A DNA stretch of 64,000 bases from Verrucomicrobiaceae bacterium UBA7681 (GCA_002482965.1 DLGZ01000054.1:228122-292121), one strand, 5' to 3'. Numbered from the stretch's first letter, positions 16,861 to 26,455 are shown. Numbers and translations are program-made. Notes: a model not told the origin generated them from the sequence alone.

Positions 16861-17712
16861 TCAGGCGGCTTTGCGCCAGCTTGCAAACACTCCGCACGGC
16901 ACCGCAGGCACCCCCTCGGCCCCTTTAAGCAGGATCTCCCCGCCCTCGACAGCACCGCCAAAAACGTTGAATTCCTGCCGCATGAGATGCTGCAAAGTGG
17001 TGGGCGAGACCGCCCCCTGACGGCAGCAAATCAAGACGCCGATGGGCTTGTCAGACAACAAACCACTGACGGTACTGAGCAGCGCGGCGAGATCACGCTC
17101 AAGCTCAAATCCTCCGCGCTTCGCATCTTTCGGTGTATGCGGATCGATCACGATCAAATCATAGCGGGTCGTTTGTGTGCGCTCACGCTGGGCAAACTTC
17201 ACCGGATCGTCCACGACCCAGCGGATGTCCCGATTGGCCAGCGTATTGAGTGCGGCATGCGCTTGCGCACGTTTGATCGCATCTGCTGAAGCATCCACAT
17301 GCGCGACTGCCGCACCGGCCTGTGCGGCAGCGAGAGTGAAACCGCCAGCCCCGCCAAAGAGATGCAGCACACGGGCAGGACGCCGCTGCTGTTCTGCAAA
17401 GGCGGCACACTGTGCGCTGACCCGCCCCCACTGTTCCTGCAGTTCGGGAGCCAGCCCGCGCACGCCGCCCTGAGGAGAGAGCAGAAAACGCAAGGTGCCG
17501 ATGCGCAGCTTCAGCGGTTCCTTCATCTCACGCTTCAACTCCACGGCCTTGCGCCATTCGGCACCCGGCAGTTTGCGCCGCCACCAGGCCGCATGGGCAG
17601 CACGTGAAGACACCAGCACGCCAAGCTTTTCGAGCACGCGACCTCCGCCGCTGTCGAGGAGCTCAAATGATTGATTTTCGGTTTCACCTTCCATGACGAT
17701 GTGGTCGCTCAA
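16861..17712 (-). CDS. Class I SAM-dependent methyltransferase, RlmI-like homologue with altered catalytic motif
   Basis: 283 residues. It resembles the gene at 53112-53972 along its whole length: QSFELLDSGGGRVLEKLG, PARVLHLFGGAGGFTLAAAQAG (SAM motif I), VAHVDASADAIKRAQAHAALN and IRWVVDDPVKF. The conserved DPPSYG motif IV of the homologue is DPHTPKD here, so substrate or activity may have changed. The family methylates C5 of 23S rRNA cytosines (RlmI/RlmK type). It is 9 bases downstream of the glycan gene at 17722. Substrate not known. Confidence 0.78.
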   Translation of the reverse strand: MSDHIVMEGETENQSFELLDSGGGRVLEKLGVLVSSRAAHAAWWRRKLPGAEWRKAVELKREMKEPLKLRIGTLRFLLSPQGGVRGLAPELQEQWGRVSAQCAAFAEQQRRPARVLHLFGGAGGFTLAAAQAGAAVAHVDASADAIKRAQAHAALNTLANRDIRWVVDDPVKFAQRERTQTTRYDLIVIDPHTPKDAKRGGFELERDLAALLSTVSGLLSDKPIGVLICCRQGAVSPTTLQHLMRQEFNVFGGAVEGGEILLKGAEGVPAVPCGVFASWRKAA

Positions 17713-17721
17713 AAACTTGTT

Positions 17722-18531
17722 TTACAGAGGGAGCACTGCAAGCCCCTTCCCTTCGAGGGCGGCCCGCGTCTCCCTGGCGCTCTGCGCTTTCAGCCTGCGC
17801 TTGTAACAACTTCTGAAAAACTTGGAGATGAAATCATTGCCCTGAGGGGGGAATGGACGCCGTTTCAAATTCACCTTGATGCCTTGCTCACGCAGATACG
17901 CAATCGCCGACGGCTTCCAAAACTGTCCTTTCACCGACTCAACGTAAGACACGACCTTTGGGGATTCGCTCTTCCGGTAGAACAGCCCAGGCTCTCCTTC
18001 GATGTTGAGTTTCCGCAACCGGCTCTCAGCAGCCCAGATCGAACAGCCAGGCTCCAATATCTGGCTCAAAAAGGTTTTCTTCCACAAGGACAGATTCAGT
18101 CCCGCCATAAGATTGCCTTTCTCGATCCGACGTATCGAGCTGTTTTCCATCGCCTCACCCAAATCGCCATGCTGGTCCAGTGCAAGATACTTGCCGCCAG
18201 CCTGATCCAATTGCTCAATGCACGAGGCCATCTCGGAACTTTGAATGTCGCGATCCACCAGGAAATCATCGAGCCAGACAAAGAGGTTCTCCTCCTTGAT
18301 GGATTTTAACGCGATGATGAGATTGTCTGACCAGCTTTTATCCTCCCCTACTGCAATCGTGACAACCCTGGGATCCTTGAACGTGCGATGGTTCGAGATG
18401 AGGTAAACCGGATAAGGAGAGGACTCCCAATGCTTGAAGAAAAAATGGAAAAATATAGGCCACAAATCCGAATAGGCATCACAAGAAGAGATGACAGTGG
18501 CAGCATTCTGCGTGGTGGGATTGGATGGCAT
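17722..18531 (-). CDS. Putative glycosyltransferase of a glycan-locus family
   Basis: 269 residues from the ATG at 18531 (MPSNPTTQNAATVISSCDAYSDLW). It shows ISSCDAYSDLWPIFFHFFFKHW, PYPVYLISNHR, DKSWSDNLIIALKSI, VWLDDFLVD and ESRLRKL. This is the pattern of small uncharacterised glycosyltransferase-like proteins in capsule and O-antigen loci, with a D-D pair in place of DxD. No signal or membrane segment. It is the leftmost gene of the glycan locus and reads away from GT61, across a 218-base divergent gap. Function inferred. Confidence 0.55.
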   Translation of the reverse strand: MPSNPTTQNAATVISSCDAYSDLWPIFFHFFFKHWESSPYPVYLISNHRTFKDPRVVTIAVGEDKSWSDNLIIALKSIKEENLFVWLDDFLVDRDIQSSEMASCIEQLDQAGGKYLALDQHGDLGEAMENSSIRRIEKGNLMAGLNLSLWKKTFLSQILEPGCSIWAAESRLRKLNIEGEPGLFYRKSESPKVVSYVESVKGQFWKPSAIAYLREQGIKVNLKRRPFPPQGNDFISKFFRSCYKRRLKAQSARETRAALEGKGLAVLPL

Positions 18532-18749
18532 GAAGCGGAACGGGCAATTTAATACGCTGACGCACAATCCGCAATCTGTTAGCTGATTTTAAATAACGCT
18601 GAGCAGTTCGTGCAGCGCCTGGACATGCTCTCCAGCCCAGGGAGCGCCTTTGGCCAGGCGCCAATCCACGGCTCAAAGAACCGCATTTTCAAGGTGAGCA
18701 AAATGGGTTGCAGCGGATTGATTGTCTGCTTTGTAGATCAATCCATTCC
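18532..18749. promoter_or_regulatory. Divergent intergenic region between two glycan genes
   Basis: 218 bases separate the divergent genes at 18531 and 18750. No reading frame or RNA gene is apparent, so it should hold promoters for the plus-strand glycosyltransferase run and for the minus-strand gene. I see no convincing -35/-10 pair or operator. Confidence 0.4.
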
Positions 18750-19859
18750 ATGAAATCCTTCAGCCGCCGCATACACGATCTTTATGCGAATCTACGGTCT
18801 GCAGTTCGGCTTTACCCAAAAATCGAATCCTCCCCGAAGAACTCTGCTGGCATCACAGTCATCCCACTGATCGAAGCGGGCTCGGTGGAAGTCCCCTGTG
18901 AATTGGAGGCGCGGTTTTACAACCAAACGGCAACCTCTTCTCTGATGCGGTGGCCCGCCGTCAATTTCCACCACATACGTAATGCAACGGTTGTGGGTGA
19001 CCAGGCCAGCATTTTCACGCCTGATGGCAAGTGGCTGCGTGTATGCCCCAGCTTTGATTTGCTGCCCCTGAGCAAGGTACGGCAGCCCATCAATATCGGA
19101 GCAAACAGGGTGACCACACCGGTGTTTCACCTCTCAGGCAGGGACCACGAAAACCACGGTCATTTTCTCTTTCAGCACATGCCCCGCTGGATGGCGGCGC
19201 AAAAAAAGATGCAGGAGTTGAATCCTCAATTTAAGATTCTCGTCGCCAAAGGCCATCTGAAATGGCAGTCCCGTTACCTTGTAAAAACGGGAGTCACCCA
19301 GGACCAGATCATTGAATGCGGAGATGGCACAACGCGCTGCAACGATCTCTTTTATGTCCCTCAACTGCGAGGAGTTCAGGACTGCCTCTCACGACCACAG
19401 GACTACCGGACCATGAACGAATACTTCCATCGTCCACATGCCAAAACCGGCCCCTCACTGTTTCTCTCCAGAAAAGATGCTCCCAATCGGTATCTGCTCG
19501 AAGAACCCGCAGCCATCGCCGAGATGGAAAAAGTGTTTGGCAACGTTCGTGTGATCCAGCTCTCGAAAACGCCTTTGGACGAACAGATCGACCTGGTGTC
19601 CCAAGCCCCTGTCGTCATCTCTCCGTTAGGACAGGCCCTGGCAGTTTCGCTTTTCGCAAAAAACTCTGTCATCATCAATTTAGATGGCGGCAACCGCCCC
19701 GAGCCTTGGGGTGACGCATTCAGAGATGTAGCCAACATCTGCGGCAATCAGGCCATCTCGCTGTACTCTGGTTCAACACGGACCCCGGACAGCTCATTCA
19801 CATTTCCACCGAACGAACTCAACCAGATGCTTGAGAAAGTGAAAAAGCTCATTCAGTAG
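18750..19859 (+). CDS. GT61-type (DUF563) glycosyltransferase
   Basis: 369 residues from the ATG at 18750 (MKSFSRRIHDLYANLRS). The DUF563/GT61 features are visible: an N-terminal variable part, HFLFQHMPRWMAAQKKM, a middle part with LFLSRKDAPNRYLLEE, then LDEQIDLVSQAPVVISPLGQALAVSLFAKNS, the expected G.G(A) segment of the nucleotide pocket, and a C-terminal tail. Relatives add xylose, GlcNAc and other sugars in surface glycans. It is the first gene of the plus-strand run 18750-24946. Donor and acceptor cannot be read from the sequence. Confidence 0.82.
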   Translation: MKSFSRRIHDLYANLRSAVRLYPKIESSPKNSAGITVIPLIEAGSVEVPCELEARFYNQTATSSLMRWPAVNFHHIRNATVVGDQASIFTPDGKWLRVCPSFDLLPLSKVRQPINIGANRVTTPVFHLSGRDHENHGHFLFQHMPRWMAAQKKMQELNPQFKILVAKGHLKWQSRYLVKTGVTQDQIIECGDGTTRCNDLFYVPQLRGVQDCLSRPQDYRTMNEYFHRPHAKTGPSLFLSRKDAPNRYLLEEPAAIAEMEKVFGNVRVIQLSKTPLDEQIDLVSQAPVVISPLGQALAVSLFAKNSVIINLDGGNRPEPWGDAFRDVANICGNQAISLYSGSTRTPDSSFTFPPNELNQMLEKVKKLIQ

Positions 19860-19913
19860 AGGCCTCCGCCCGATGTTCACAGCATCGAGCACATTCCCTC
19901 CCCCCTTCTCTTG

Positions 19914-20906
19914 ATGCGCATACTCCTCGTCAAACTCCGCCACATCGGAGATGCATTGTTGATGACTCCCACAGTCCAGGCGGTGAAAGAGGCTTATCCT
20001 GATGCGCAGATCGACGTCATCCTGCGTGCAGGCACCGAAAGCATTCTGAGCGGCTGCCCCAGCATCAACAAAATTTACACCACGGCTTCGCCGGAGAAGA
20101 GCAAACGATCCAGCGGGGTTTTGTGGAAAGATCTACAGATGCTTGCGGCCATCCGCCGTGAAAAATATGATGTGGCCATTGACCTGGGCAACAACGACCG
20201 CGGACGCATCATCGTCAGCTTGAGCGGTGCTAAAAAGCGCTGTGCCAACTCCCACCTGTATCAAATAGGATGGCCCTGGAAATTCCTTTTGACCCACCTG
20301 GGTCAAAGCGAGTGGTCAATCATCCACCGGGCAGTGGCCGACTTTTTGAATGTTAAAGACTTTCTTGAACTGCCACAGCAGGAGCCCGGTCCGCAGATTT
20401 TTGAGAAGAGCGAAACCCATGCTCCACCAATCGCTTTGGCTCCAGGCAAACCACTGGTCATTTTCCATCCAGGTACACGGTGGCAGCGCAAGCGCTGGAA
20501 TGAAAATCATTGGGTCACCCTGGGGGCTGCTCTGATCGCGCAGAATCATCAAATCATTATCAGCGTGGGTCCTGACCCAGAAGAGATCGCTCTAGGGCAG
20601 CGATTGGTCCAGGCCATTGGCACAGGATGCATCAGCACCGAAGGCAAAACTCAGTGGCATCATCTGGCCTGGCTGCTCTACCACTCCCGGCTCTTTGTTG
20701 GTGTGGACACTGCCGCCATGCATCTCGCAGCCGCGACCGGAACCCCCACAGTGGCTCTATTCGGCCCTGACTCAGACGCTCGAAACTGGTCCCCTTGGAA
20801 AACACCCCACCGGCTCATTCATTTTAATTCAGATGAAGCCAGCACGCTCCAGGAAGTCTTGACTGCCTCCGCAGGTTTTCTCGCCCCCCTCCCCCTCAAT
20901 TCATGA
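19914..20906 (+). CDS. GT9 family glycosyltransferase (heptosyltransferase-like)
   Basis: 330 residues from the ATG at 19914. A TTG directly before it could add one residue. The GT9 pattern is complete: RILLVKLRHIGDALLMTP at the N-terminus, YDVAIDLG, and the C-terminal nucleotide-sugar part PLVIFHPGTRWQRKRW, FVGVDTAAMHLAAATGTPTVALFGP. Members transfer ADP-heptose to lipopolysaccharide core, or other sugars. No heptose synthesis genes are in view, so the donor is uncertain. The stop overlaps the next start by the ATGA tetranucleotide at 20903-20906. Confidence 0.88.
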   Translation: MRILLVKLRHIGDALLMTPTVQAVKEAYPDAQIDVILRAGTESILSGCPSINKIYTTASPEKSKRSSGVLWKDLQMLAAIRREKYDVAIDLGNNDRGRIIVSLSGAKKRCANSHLYQIGWPWKFLLTHLGQSEWSIIHRAVADFLNVKDFLELPQQEPGPQIFEKSETHAPPIALAPGKPLVIFHPGTRWQRKRWNENHWVTLGAALIAQNHQIIISVGPDPEEIALGQRLVQAIGTGCISTEGKTQWHHLAWLLYHSRLFVGVDTAAMHLAAATGTPTVALFGPDSDARNWSPWKTPHRLIHFNSDEASTLQEVLTASAGFLAPLPLNS

Positions 20907-21877
20907 AGCTTCTCGTTTTACCTTTTGGTGATGCGGCATGCGCCAGCACTCATTATCGGGTGCTCCAGTACCTGGACATGTTGAAAAAGGATGGAATCGA
21001 ATGTGAAGTTTTGGCTCCTGGAAAAATGCCCCGGCCTGAGAAAATTGCGGAATCCGACACAGTGCTGGTGCAAAAAAAGCTGTTTCCATCGCATCAGGTT
21101 CGGACACTCAGGAAGCACGCGAAGCGGCTGTTGTTTGACATTGATGACGCCACTTGGCAGCCCCACGGCAGGAAACACAGCTGGTGGACACGCTGGCGTA
21201 CCAACCGCCGCCTGCAGAGCATTGTGCGAGCAGCAGACGTTTCCCTCGTCGCAAACCAATACATTGGAAGGCATCTCGATGCACTCGGAGGAAAAACACG
21301 GGTGCTGCCCATGGCCTTGAAGGCTGAAGACTGGCCGCCTGCCAAAGGCAATCAAGCCACTCGGATTAGAATCGGCTGGTCCGGTGCCCCCGTCAATTTG
21401 CGCTACCTTGAAGCGCTGGAACCCGTGCTTGCAAAGGTGATGAATGACCACCCCCAGGTGGAACTTGCAGTTTTTTGCGGCAAACAACCCACCTTCAGCA
21501 ACCCCTTGCCATTTTTGCACCTGCCCTGGCGGCAAGGTGGCGAGCATGAGGCGGTTCAATCATTTCATATCGGCCTGCTGCCCCTGCCGACGGATGATTT
21601 CTCCCAAGGCAAATCCCCCATCAAGGCGCTGCAATACATGGCAGCCGGCATTCCCACGATCGCGACACCGCAGGCGGGTTCATTGGAGATCGGCCAAGGC
21701 TCTGACAGCATGTTCTTTGCTGAGAATCCGCAGCAGTGGAGTGAAAGGCTGAGCCAATTGATCCGGGATTCTGAAATGCGTGGAAAGATGGGCACGAACG
21801 CTCGTGCGGCCTTTGAAGAGCGCTTCTCCTCCACACAAACCTATTCACGCTGGAAATCCTGCCTTCTCGGATCATGA
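20903..21877 (+). CDS. Glycosyltransferase, GT-B fold (GT4-like)
   Basis: 324 residues. It shares the C-terminal half of GT4 enzymes: IGWSGAPVNLRYLEALEPVL, then HIGLLPLPTDDFSQGKSPIKALQYMAAGIPTIATPQAG. This SPxK..QYMA.G.P segment is the sugar-nucleotide binding site. The N-terminal part is reduced (CASTHYRVLQYLDMLKKDGIECEVLAP). ATGA overlaps tie it to both neighbours, which argues for coupled translation. Sugar and linkage are unknown. Confidence 0.82.
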   Translation: MKLLVLPFGDAACASTHYRVLQYLDMLKKDGIECEVLAPGKMPRPEKIAESDTVLVQKKLFPSHQVRTLRKHAKRLLFDIDDATWQPHGRKHSWWTRWRTNRRLQSIVRAADVSLVANQYIGRHLDALGGKTRVLPMALKAEDWPPAKGNQATRIRIGWSGAPVNLRYLEALEPVLAKVMNDHPQVELAVFCGKQPTFSNPLPFLHLPWRQGGEHEAVQSFHIGLLPLPTDDFSQGKSPIKALQYMAAGIPTIATPQAGSLEIGQGSDSMFFAENPQQWSERLSQLIRDSEMRGKMGTNARAAFEERFSSTQTYSRWKSCLLGS

Positions 21878-23094
21878 AGAAGCCCAGTGTCATCGTATTG
21901 TCCGACCAAATCAGCGGCGGAGCCGGGACCCTGGCAAACCTTCTTGCCAATGACCTTGCAGAGCGCGCGGAGTTCAGCGTGGAGCGCTGGCATTTTTCAC
22001 CGCCCGCACGGAGCGGCCTTTTTTGTGCAGGGCTGAGCGAACTTTCGCTGAATCCAAATCGCAAGCGCCCGCCACTTGAGCGCTTGGTGAAGAATGTCTC
22101 TCGCAAGCTCGCTGCCCGCTGGCGGAGTCAGCGCCATGAAAGCGCGCTGCTGAGTGCGGTTCAGACGGCCAAGCCCGACCTGATCCACATCCATAACATT
22201 CACTCCGCTGACATTAATCACAGCACATTGCTAAAGATTGCGGCGCAGATTCCGCTCATCTGGACGATTCACGACCTATGGCCGATCAAGGCCCATGCCT
22301 GCTCATGGCTTGAGTGTGATACGGGAGAGCGCTACCGCTACGAAATCGGTCCATGGAGCCGTGCTGAACTGCTAGAAGCGCGAAACCGCCTGCTGGAACA
22401 GCGTCGCAATTTGACGCTCGTGGCTCCCTCAGACTACGTGGATCGTGTGATGCGTCCCCTCACGCGGCGCTTCCACATGCACAATGAAATGGTGCCTCAT
22501 GTCGTTAGGAAAGAATTTTTGGTGCCGCAAGACCCTGCAGCCAGCAGAGCTAAGTGGAAACTTACGGACGATGTCTTCTGGCTCGGCGTAGGGGCCACCT
22601 GGAACAACAACCGCAAGGGCATGGATGTGCTCTGGAAGGCGCTGTCACAGATCAACTGCAAGGGCCTGGGACTTCTGGTGTGGGGGCAGCCGCCAACGAT
22701 TCCAGAGCTGAATGGATTGACGGTGAAAATCGCAGGATCCGTGGATTCGGCGGAGACACTGGCAACACTCTATGCCGCGGTTGATGCCTTTGTGTGTCCC
22801 ACAAAGGGTGACACAGGACCGTTGAGCGTTCTAGAAGCGATGGCTGTCGGCACCGTGCCAGTGGCGAGCCGCGTAGGAGGCATCCCTGAACGTGTGAAAC
22901 ATGAAGAGCGTGGCTACTTGTTTCCAAGCCAGGATGCTGCGGCGCTGGCGACGTTGATCGAAAAGCTGCGCAGCAGGCAGCAGCCTTTGGAACAAATTGG
23001 CCGCACGGCGCGTGAATACGTGCTGGCACAACACACGCCTGAAACTCAAACTCTTCAATACACGAAGATTTACAAACGCCTGCTCCAAGCATGA
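21874..23094 (+). CDS. GT4 family glycosyltransferase
   Basis: 406 residues. The N-terminal domain contains LIHIHNIHSADINHSTLLKI and WTIHDLWPIKAHACSWLEC. The C-terminal domain has LGVGATWNNNRKGMDVLWKAL and DAFVCPTKGDTGPLSVLEAMAVGTVPVASRVGGIPE, the E-x7-E nucleotide-sugar motif of GT4. HDLW with a following Cys is typical of GT4 enzymes in capsule and exopolysaccharide loci. It overlaps both neighbours by ATGA. Donor and acceptor are unknown. Confidence 0.88.
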   Translation: MKKPSVIVLSDQISGGAGTLANLLANDLAERAEFSVERWHFSPPARSGLFCAGLSELSLNPNRKRPPLERLVKNVSRKLAARWRSQRHESALLSAVQTAKPDLIHIHNIHSADINHSTLLKIAAQIPLIWTIHDLWPIKAHACSWLECDTGERYRYEIGPWSRAELLEARNRLLEQRRNLTLVAPSDYVDRVMRPLTRRFHMHNEMVPHVVRKEFLVPQDPAASRAKWKLTDDVFWLGVGATWNNNRKGMDVLWKALSQINCKGLGLLVWGQPPTIPELNGLTVKIAGSVDSAETLATLYAAVDAFVCPTKGDTGPLSVLEAMAVGTVPVASRVGGIPERVKHEERGYLFPSQDAAALATLIEKLRSRQQPLEQIGRTAREYVLAQHTPETQTLQYTKIYKRLLQA

Positions 23095-24035
23095 ATACGC
23101 CACTAACGCGGATCGCAGTGACCATTCTGGCCTACCGCCGGGCAGAAAAGCTGGAGCAACTGCGTCTGGCGCTGCGCAGCTTTCCCACGGCCGAGTTGTT
23201 TGTATTTTGCGATGGAGCACGAGGCGAGTCAGATGCAGCATCTTGCAAAGAGACGCAGCAGGTGGCACAACGATTCCTAGAGGATCATCCCGGAGCCAAG
23301 ATTGTGGTGCGCGAGCGCAATCTGGGGCTGAATCAAAACATTGTGCAGGGCATCACGGCCGCTCTAACTGTGGTCCCATTCACCGTCGTTTTGGAAGAGG
23401 ATGTCATACCGCAGCCAGGCCTGTTTGAATATCTGGCGCAGGCCGAGTCCGCCTATCGCAATGAGGCCAAAGTTTTTTCCATAGCTGCGTTCCACCCAAT
23501 CGTTAGCGACGAGGGACCGCTGACCACGTTTTTTTCCCGGCGCTTCTTCTGCTGGGGCTGGGCCACTTGGGCAGACCGCTGGCAGTCAATGCTGCCGCTG
23601 CTGCAAGGAACCACATGGCCCTATGAGCACTACTGGCAGATACCGCCATGCATGGGCACAGACTGCGAGTGGGCACACCGCCAGCATCGAATGGGACGCA
23701 AAGCGATGACCTGGGACCGGCTCCTGGCTTTGTGGACCTTGAAGCATGACCTGCTCCACCTCTGCCCAAGCACTCGGTTGACAGCGAACATTGGACTTGA
23801 TGGCTCGGGAGAAAACTGCACGGCGGATGATCCTGCTCAACGGCTCTTTAAGAACGCGGATTCCCTCGATGGAGCCGTCTGGGAGTTTCCAAAAATACTC
23901 TCTCCAACTGAGGCGATGGATGCAAAAATCCGTGACTACTTCACCAATGCCTCGCGCGGTCATTGGGACAAAATTCGCAAGCGTTTGAATTACGAACTGG
24001 CTCGGATACGCGGACTGAAGAAATATAGGTTATGA
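23091..24035 (+). CDS. GT2-like glycosyltransferase
   Basis: 314 residues. The N-terminus (IAVTILAYRRAEKLEQLRLALRSF) and ERNLGLNQNIVQGITAAL followed by TVVLEEDVIPQPGLFEYLAQ is the GT-A pattern, with EED serving as the DxD site. RRFFCWGWATWADRW is characteristic of the HlpA-like/GT2 group found with FkbM methyltransferases. No membrane segment. ATGA overlaps at both ends. Confidence 0.8.
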   Translation: MNTPLTRIAVTILAYRRAEKLEQLRLALRSFPTAELFVFCDGARGESDAASCKETQQVAQRFLEDHPGAKIVVRERNLGLNQNIVQGITAALTVVPFTVVLEEDVIPQPGLFEYLAQAESAYRNEAKVFSIAAFHPIVSDEGPLTTFFSRRFFCWGWATWADRWQSMLPLLQGTTWPYEHYWQIPPCMGTDCEWAHRQHRMGRKAMTWDRLLALWTLKHDLLHLCPSTRLTANIGLDGSGENCTADDPAQRLFKNADSLDGAVWEFPKILSPTEAMDAKIRDYFTNASRGHWDKIRKRLNYELARIRGLKKYRL

Positions 24036-24946
24036 CACCTGACATCTATTACATTCATCGCGGTAAGATTCCCCGTTACCTGCTTTGTTCGATGGAGAAC
24101 ACGCGTGTCTTCAATCCAGATGCGCGCATCTTCCTTCTGGGTGACGCCTCACACTCCAAATTTAAGCGGCTTGGCATCACGTTGATTCCCTTCGACACGC
24201 TGCCTCATGATGATCTCGACTTCTTTCAGGCCTCCTATCGCCACACGTCGGGCAATCCGGAGGCATTTGAGCGCTTCTGTTTTGCCCGGTGGTTTTACCT
24301 GCATGAAGCGGTCCGCGCCAACGGCTCAGAGATAGCCATCCATCTTGACAGCGACTGTCTGATTTTTGATTCGGCCGATGCGCTGGCGCAAAGGCTCCTG
24401 CCTGAAAATGCCCTGTGCTATTTTGGTCCGGATGGGAACCCGCATCTGGCGCTCTTTCGACCGAAAGGTATTTCCGGAATGGCGGCCACCTTGCGCACGC
24501 TTTTCCAGACAGAGTATTATCGGGACTGGGCCCAGATGAACTGGAGAGAAATGCGGCGTTTCTTCTGCGACATGGCGGGGCTGGATTATTATGTGCAGCA
24601 AAATCCGGGTGCGGTGTTTGATCAAACCGAGTGGCCTGATGCCATCGTGGAGCAGACCATGTCCGTGGCCCATGGATTTGCCCTCTGGCCCGGGCGCAAA
24701 AAATTGAAGCGTGTGGAATGGCGGATCGAGAACGACAAGCTTGTACCCTATCTTACCCGGGTGGCAGACGGCAGTCAGGTGCGTGCTCTGGCGCTGCATT
24801 ACAAGGGCGCCAGCAAGCGCTACATGAGCCGGTTCAACCGGATCTCAGATTTTGCCGTGGCTCAAAAAATTCGCTATTTTTTGAACAATCATCTGCCGCC
24901 CATCAATCGCTTAGCGGTTTTTACGAAGGGCTCGAATCTGACTTGA
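24032..24946 (+). CDS. Putative nucleotide-diphospho-sugar transferase
   Basis: 304 residues, last gene of the plus-strand run. The N-terminal segment IYYIHRGKIPRYLLCSMENTRVFNPDARIFLLGD and the acidic site EIAIHLDSDCLIFDSADALA (DSD) give a GT-A fold with a DxD motif, as in capsule-locus galactosyltransferase-like proteins. The rest (FRPKGISGMAATLRTLFQT, MAGLDYYVQQNPGAVFDQTEWPD) is not recognised. Its 3' end overlaps the convergent FkbM gene by 26 bases. Confidence 0.68.
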   Translation: MTPDIYYIHRGKIPRYLLCSMENTRVFNPDARIFLLGDASHSKFKRLGITLIPFDTLPHDDLDFFQASYRHTSGNPEAFERFCFARWFYLHEAVRANGSEIAIHLDSDCLIFDSADALAQRLLPENALCYFGPDGNPHLALFRPKGISGMAATLRTLFQTEYYRDWAQMNWREMRRFFCDMAGLDYYVQQNPGAVFDQTEWPDAIVEQTMSVAHGFALWPGRKKLKRVEWRIENDKLVPYLTRVADGSQVRALALHYKGASKRYMSRFNRISDFAVAQKIRYFLNNHLPPINRLAVFTKGSNLT

Positions 24947-25634
24947 GATGATAAAGGAAGTCGTGGTGGCTCATCTTGGCGACCATGTCGTATTCAGGGG
25001 ACAAAAACGCGTTGATGTCGTCAAAAAAGCGCGCCTCCACCAGAATGTAGCGTGGCTTATACTTGGCAAGATTCATGCCTTTTAGAACTTCCAATTCGTA
25101 GCCTTCCACATCGAGAGAAAGCAGATCAATCTGCTTCAGCCCAGCCTGCTCATCCAAAATGGACTCAAGCGTCCGGGCCGGCACTTGAACGGTATACGAA
25201 CCAGCCAGCCTTTTGACCCGAATGCCATCTGCAATGTGCTGGTCCTCCATCTCCTGGCTTTTCATTGCCCCTTTCACAAGGGACATCAGATTGGCGTAGC
25301 GCATTTCAATGAACTTATCAGTGCAAGTGTTGGAAACGAGTGCGCAGTTGTAGACATTGGATTTAGGCCGTTCCTTTTTGCATTTTTGAAAAAGTTCGGG
25401 CATCCCTTCAACAAGAACGCCACGCCATCCTTTGAACCGCTCCAGGAAGTAGGTGTTGCTCTGTGAGTAACCGTCATTGGCGCCCGCTTCAATGAAGAAG
25501 CCGTTGGTGAAATTCAGGTGCTTTTCCAGCTCACGGTCAATCCCCCCAAGACCTGGATGAGAATACTTATCCGAGCCAAACGCTTCATGCAGGCGACGCC
25601 TGATTTTCCGCTTAAAATTGCTGAACATGCCCAT
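24921..25634 (-). CDS. FkbM family SAM-dependent methyltransferase
   Basis: 237 residues. Motif I is FIEAGANDGYSQSNTYFLE, followed by GVLVEGMPELFQKC. The FkbM signature segment is LESILDEQAGLKQIDLLSLDVEGYELEVLKGM. FkbM-type enzymes methylate hydroxyl groups of sugars and polyketides. In glycan loci they cap or decorate chains. It is 29 bases downstream of a second FkbM gene, probably in the same transcript. Confidence 0.85.
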   Translation of the reverse strand: MGMFSNFKRKIRRRLHEAFGSDKYSHPGLGGIDRELEKHLNFTNGFFIEAGANDGYSQSNTYFLERFKGWRGVLVEGMPELFQKCKKERPKSNVYNCALVSNTCTDKFIEMRYANLMSLVKGAMKSQEMEDQHIADGIRVKRLAGSYTVQVPARTLESILDEQAGLKQIDLLSLDVEGYELEVLKGMNLAKYKPRYILVEARFFDDINAFLSPEYDMVAKMSHHDFLYHLKSDSSPS

Positions 25635-25663
25635 AGGTGTCTCCTCAGTTTTTCTGTCTGCGG

Positions 25664-26455
25664 CTACCGTGACCAGCAGTCAGGCAGTGTCAGGGTCGGG
25701 TTTGGTGTGTTGTCGAAATCCAATGGATGGGGGAAAACCAGTTTCTGAGATGATTCACTCATGCGGTCCTTTCGCAGAAAAGTAAACTCCATCACCGGCG
25801 GGATGGAAAGGCCGTGCTTCACGACTGCGCCGCGACAGTTATTCGGGTGAATATGCACGCATGCATGTGTGTGCAGAAGTTTATCAAAAGCACGTCCGGC
25901 CAGTTTAAAGAATCCCTGGTTCCAGAGGGCATCCAAAGTGTGGAATTCGATGATGATGATCCTGAATCTGCGCATCAGGTGATCAGAAATATTTAACAGC
26001 GTTTCGTACTCGAAGCCCTCGATGTCCATCTGCAGCAGCAAATCAGAGTTTGAATTCAGATTGGATGACGCCACCCATTCATCCATCGTTATGAAGTCAC
26101 TTGTGGAATATGACCCGACAAATTTTTTGATGAAGTGGAACTTTTCATGGGTGGATGCCGGCCCCTCAACGGATTTGTCAGCCATGAAGACCTGCATGCC
26201 TAAATCAGCACAGGATTTTTCAAAGTCTGAAACGCTGCAGACGCCGGGAGAGAGGCAGGCGGAAATGCCAGACAGATCATCGGGAACCAAATAGCCGCCA
26301 TCGCCATCGGGGCCCATGCGGATCAATTCATGGCCGGATGCACGGGGGCGTAAAGCAGCGATAAGATTTTGCATCTGCTCAACACTGGTTTGAGCAGTGA
26401 CCATCCTCTGGTCAGACTCCAGGATTTTTCGTGCAATTCGTTTTAACAGGCCCAT
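25664..26455 (-). CDS. FkbM-like methyltransferase, divergent type
   Basis: 263 residues from the ATG at 26455 (MGLLKRIARKILESDQRM). Longer in-frame starts would run into the divergent GT10 gene. The order RMGPDGDGGYLVPDDLSG, ACLSPGVCSVSDFEKSCADLG, MADKSVEGPASTHEKFHFIKKFVG and LLLQMDIEGFEYETLLNI is that of a subgroup of FkbM enzymes in O-antigen loci. The usual DxGANxG is changed to LSPGVCSVSD, so SAM binding must rest on another arrangement. Substrate unknown. Confidence 0.75.
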   Translation of the reverse strand: MGLLKRIARKILESDQRMVTAQTSVEQMQNLIAALRPRASGHELIRMGPDGDGGYLVPDDLSGISACLSPGVCSVSDFEKSCADLGMQVFMADKSVEGPASTHEKFHFIKKFVGSYSTSDFITMDEWVASSNLNSNSDLLLQMDIEGFEYETLLNISDHLMRRFRIIIIEFHTLDALWNQGFFKLAGRAFDKLLHTHACVHIHPNNCRGAVVKHGLSIPPVMEFTFLRKDRMSESSQKLVFPHPLDFDNTPNPTLTLPDCWSR

